Positions 57,066-58,485 of a DNA stretch of 58,485 bases are shown in pieces. The notes beneath the pieces were generated by a model. It made no database searches, was not told the DNA's origin, and saw nothing but the letters and a program-made list of their open reading frames with translations. Source of the stretch: Symsagittifera roscoffensis (Eukaryota; Xenacoelomorpha; Acoela; Convolutidae); contig NW_026971619.1 in assembly GCF_963678635.1 (NCBI RefSeq), positions 1-58,485 of the forward strand, in the 5' to 3' direction. A program made the position numbers and the translations under genes. Position 1 is the stretch's first letter; every line of letters starts with the position of its first letter.

Positions 57066-57383
57066 TTACGGCGTGTGCACTGCCGAATGAGTTTTTTTTT
57101 GGAGTACGAGCTGGAAATATGCGCTCAGCTCAATGCAATAACACATTGTGTGTTGTCTTGCATTCGGGTTTGGGACATGTTTTGGGCTTAGAGCATTTCC
57201 TGAACATGTGATTTCCTTGAAGACTAGAAAACAAAGCTTGCTTTCAGCGCAGAATTTCACGCGTTGAGTTTGAGGATTTGTCTCGGTTTTTGTTTCCGGA
57301 TTCACGGAAAAAACGTTAACGGCAGTCTTTGCTTGTGATGAGTTATCTTCCGTTTTACGAGAGGAACGCATGCGCTTATGCAC
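57066..57383 (-). pseudogene. BEL2 nucleocapsid (zinc knuckle) remnant
   Basis: RVKFCAESKLCFLVFKE matches BEL1 RAKYVAEQKLCFACLNG, and the CSGNALSPKHVPNPNARQHT stretch corresponds, in a shifted frame, to the BEL1 CSRAKKCPKPECDSTHN region. Several zinc-binding Cys/His are lost or out of frame. Confidence 0.6.
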
Positions 57384-57415
57384 TTCGCCTTTGTCTTCAG
57401 GCCAATCGTTGAAGT

Positions 57416-57820
57416 CTACTTAAATGGAGCGTGTAGAATGTGCTTATCGGCGTGGAGCGACCAAGACTTTTTCATATTGGGTGGCAGCTTCTCGGTGCCC
57501 TTGTCAAAAAATGGTGCACTTTCGAGAGCGGCCGAGTACGACAAAGATTGGAACACGCCAACTATAATTGATATCATTGATGCAAAACTTATGATGTTAT
57601 CGGAGTTATGCATCTTAACGAGCGGTGTATTGTTAAGTTTATCCAGATATGCACGGACGACTATTTGTTGTTGACTAAATTTTTTTTCACGTTTCATCAG
57701 AGCATCTTTGTACATTGCACCACTATATGCAAACTCCGCTATAGTAGTTTTTGCTTTACCGGTGACCAAAGTATTCAGGTATGGCAACTCAACATCATCG
57801 AACAAGTTGTGTGAGTCCAC
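57416..57820 (-). pseudogene. BEL2 gag, DUF1759 region
   Basis: This 134-codon frame matches BEL1 gag over its length: YLNTLVTGKAKTTIAEFAYS, MYKDALMKREKKF, YLDKLNNTPLVKMHNSDNII and KLPPNMKKSWSLH. It is the best preserved part of BEL2. Upstream gag continues in another frame (57872-58186). Confidence 0.8.
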
Positions 57821-57871
57821 AGCACTTCTAAACTGCCTAATCCATTAGTACCACTGGAGTGGGTCGCCATT

Positions 57872-58186
57872 CTATTGGACAAGCTTCCCTTGCAGTAATG
57901 GATATTTTCGAGTAACGATGAGGACATCTTTTAAATTCTGTACGGTTATCGGATCAGACGATGTTTCGTACGAGGAAGAATCGAAGTGATGCGGCTGCAA
58001 TACTTTTGATCGTACAAAAGTCGGCGCGGTATATGCAGAAAGAAATGCTTGCGGCAAAGGTTGCGATGGTTGGCTTCGCATTTGTGGCTGGTAGTAAGCA
58101 GTTCCATCGAAGTTGTATGAATTATATGGAGCGGATGGCTGTATTATTGGTGCAAAGAATGCAAAAGCTCCCAACTCTGTGCACAA
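57872..58186 (-). pseudogene. BEL2 gag, N-terminal Pro/Ser/Tyr-rich part
   Basis: A low-complexity frame (PSAPYNSYNFDGTAYYQP, PSQPLPQAFLSAYTAP) ending in DPITVQNLKDVLIVTRKYP, which occupies the place of BEL1 RPLSARELAELLMHSRKDH before the DUF1759 core. Conservation is weak, so the assignment rests on position. The remaining 300 bp to the window edge look like more decayed gag. Confidence 0.5.
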
Positions 58187-58485
58187 ATATTAGCAACTCA
58201 ACCAAGTGCAGTTGTTGAGGGAGCAAGCCTCCAATTAGTCAAATTCCGTATGTAATGAACCTGATGCGGACGAGTAAAATTCAATTTTATGGATGCGAAG
58301 CATGTTGGTTGAGCGAGGCTTTGAATGCGGAGGAGTAATTGAAGTTACATTCAGCGGCTGAGATGACAGGTGCGTTTACTGGAGCTGTCATGGGCAAAAC
58401 TTCCAAAGATTTTCCTTCATTTGAAAAAACAAAAGTTGTTGGAGCAGGCGGTAGTGGTGATGGAAATGGTCTTCTAGTGTTATGG

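Larger units (their letters stand above)
48838..58485 (-). mobile_element. Degenerate BEL/Pao element (BEL2), 5' end outside the window
   Basis: From left to right on the plus strand it shows the same order as BEL1: LTR end, integrase C-terminal region, integrase core, RNase H, RT, protease, zinc knuckle, DUF1759 gag and N-terminal gag, all on the minus strand and all broken by frameshifts, stops and deletions. Similarity to BEL1 is visible at protein level (for example KTAIAEFSYSG versus KTTIAEFAYSG). A 2118-bp block of pol is tandemly triplicated (49123-55475). The left LTR limit is uncertain because upstream LTR sequence is not alignable to BEL1 by eye. Confidence 0.85.

Overview
The window looks like gene-free, repeat-dense chromatin of an invertebrate metazoan; the species cannot be fixed from sequence. 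The evidence is eukaryotic LTR retrotransposons of two superfamilies (BEL/Pao and Ty3/Gypsy), AT-rich spacers with long homopolymer and G/C tracts, and foldback elements. I found no convincing host gene. Nearly all coding sequence is retroelement sequence on the minus strand.

Layout. (1) 1-9769: a complete, young BEL/Pao element (BEL1) on the minus strand. Its 439-bp LTRs differ at two positions, it has a PBS and a PPT, and it carries an unbroken 2229-codon gag-pol frame. A second open frame upstream of gag has SGNH-esterase-like motifs. Each LTR holds a tRNA-like segment with Pol III A and B boxes. (2) 9770-14560: non-coding, with six or more ~200-bp foldback (MITE-like) repeats whose ends read GGCTCTTTTCC. 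(3) 14561-45102: a tandem array of five defective Ty3/Gypsy internal domains on the minus strand, separated by shared long repeats that behave as LTRs (about 2.26 kb when intact). (4) 45103-48837: AT-rich spacer with two SINE-like tRNA-derived segments and a 1.25-kb terminal-inverted-repeat element containing a C-rich then G-rich minisatellite. (5) about 48838-58485: a decayed second BEL/Pao element (BEL2), minus strand, running off the right edge. Part of its pol (integrase, RNase H) is present as three tandem 2118-bp copies.

How the parts relate. BEL1 has nearly everything needed for retrotransposition; the one visible doubt is Ser in place of Tyr in the RT catalytic box. All Ty3/Gypsy copies that retain the regions carry the same three defects: a 1-nt frameshift in RT, Asp-to-His at the second integrase catalytic residue, and a gag reduced to the zinc-knuckle tail fused to the LTR. 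The array therefore most likely grew by DNA-level duplication of one dead element. The most unusual signals are the LTR-embedded tRNA-like modules (kept in both BEL elements although the surrounding LTR sequence is unrecognisable), a leader minisatellite sharing a 14-bp core with the A box, and the extra ORF preceded by duplicated splice-acceptor-like cassettes.
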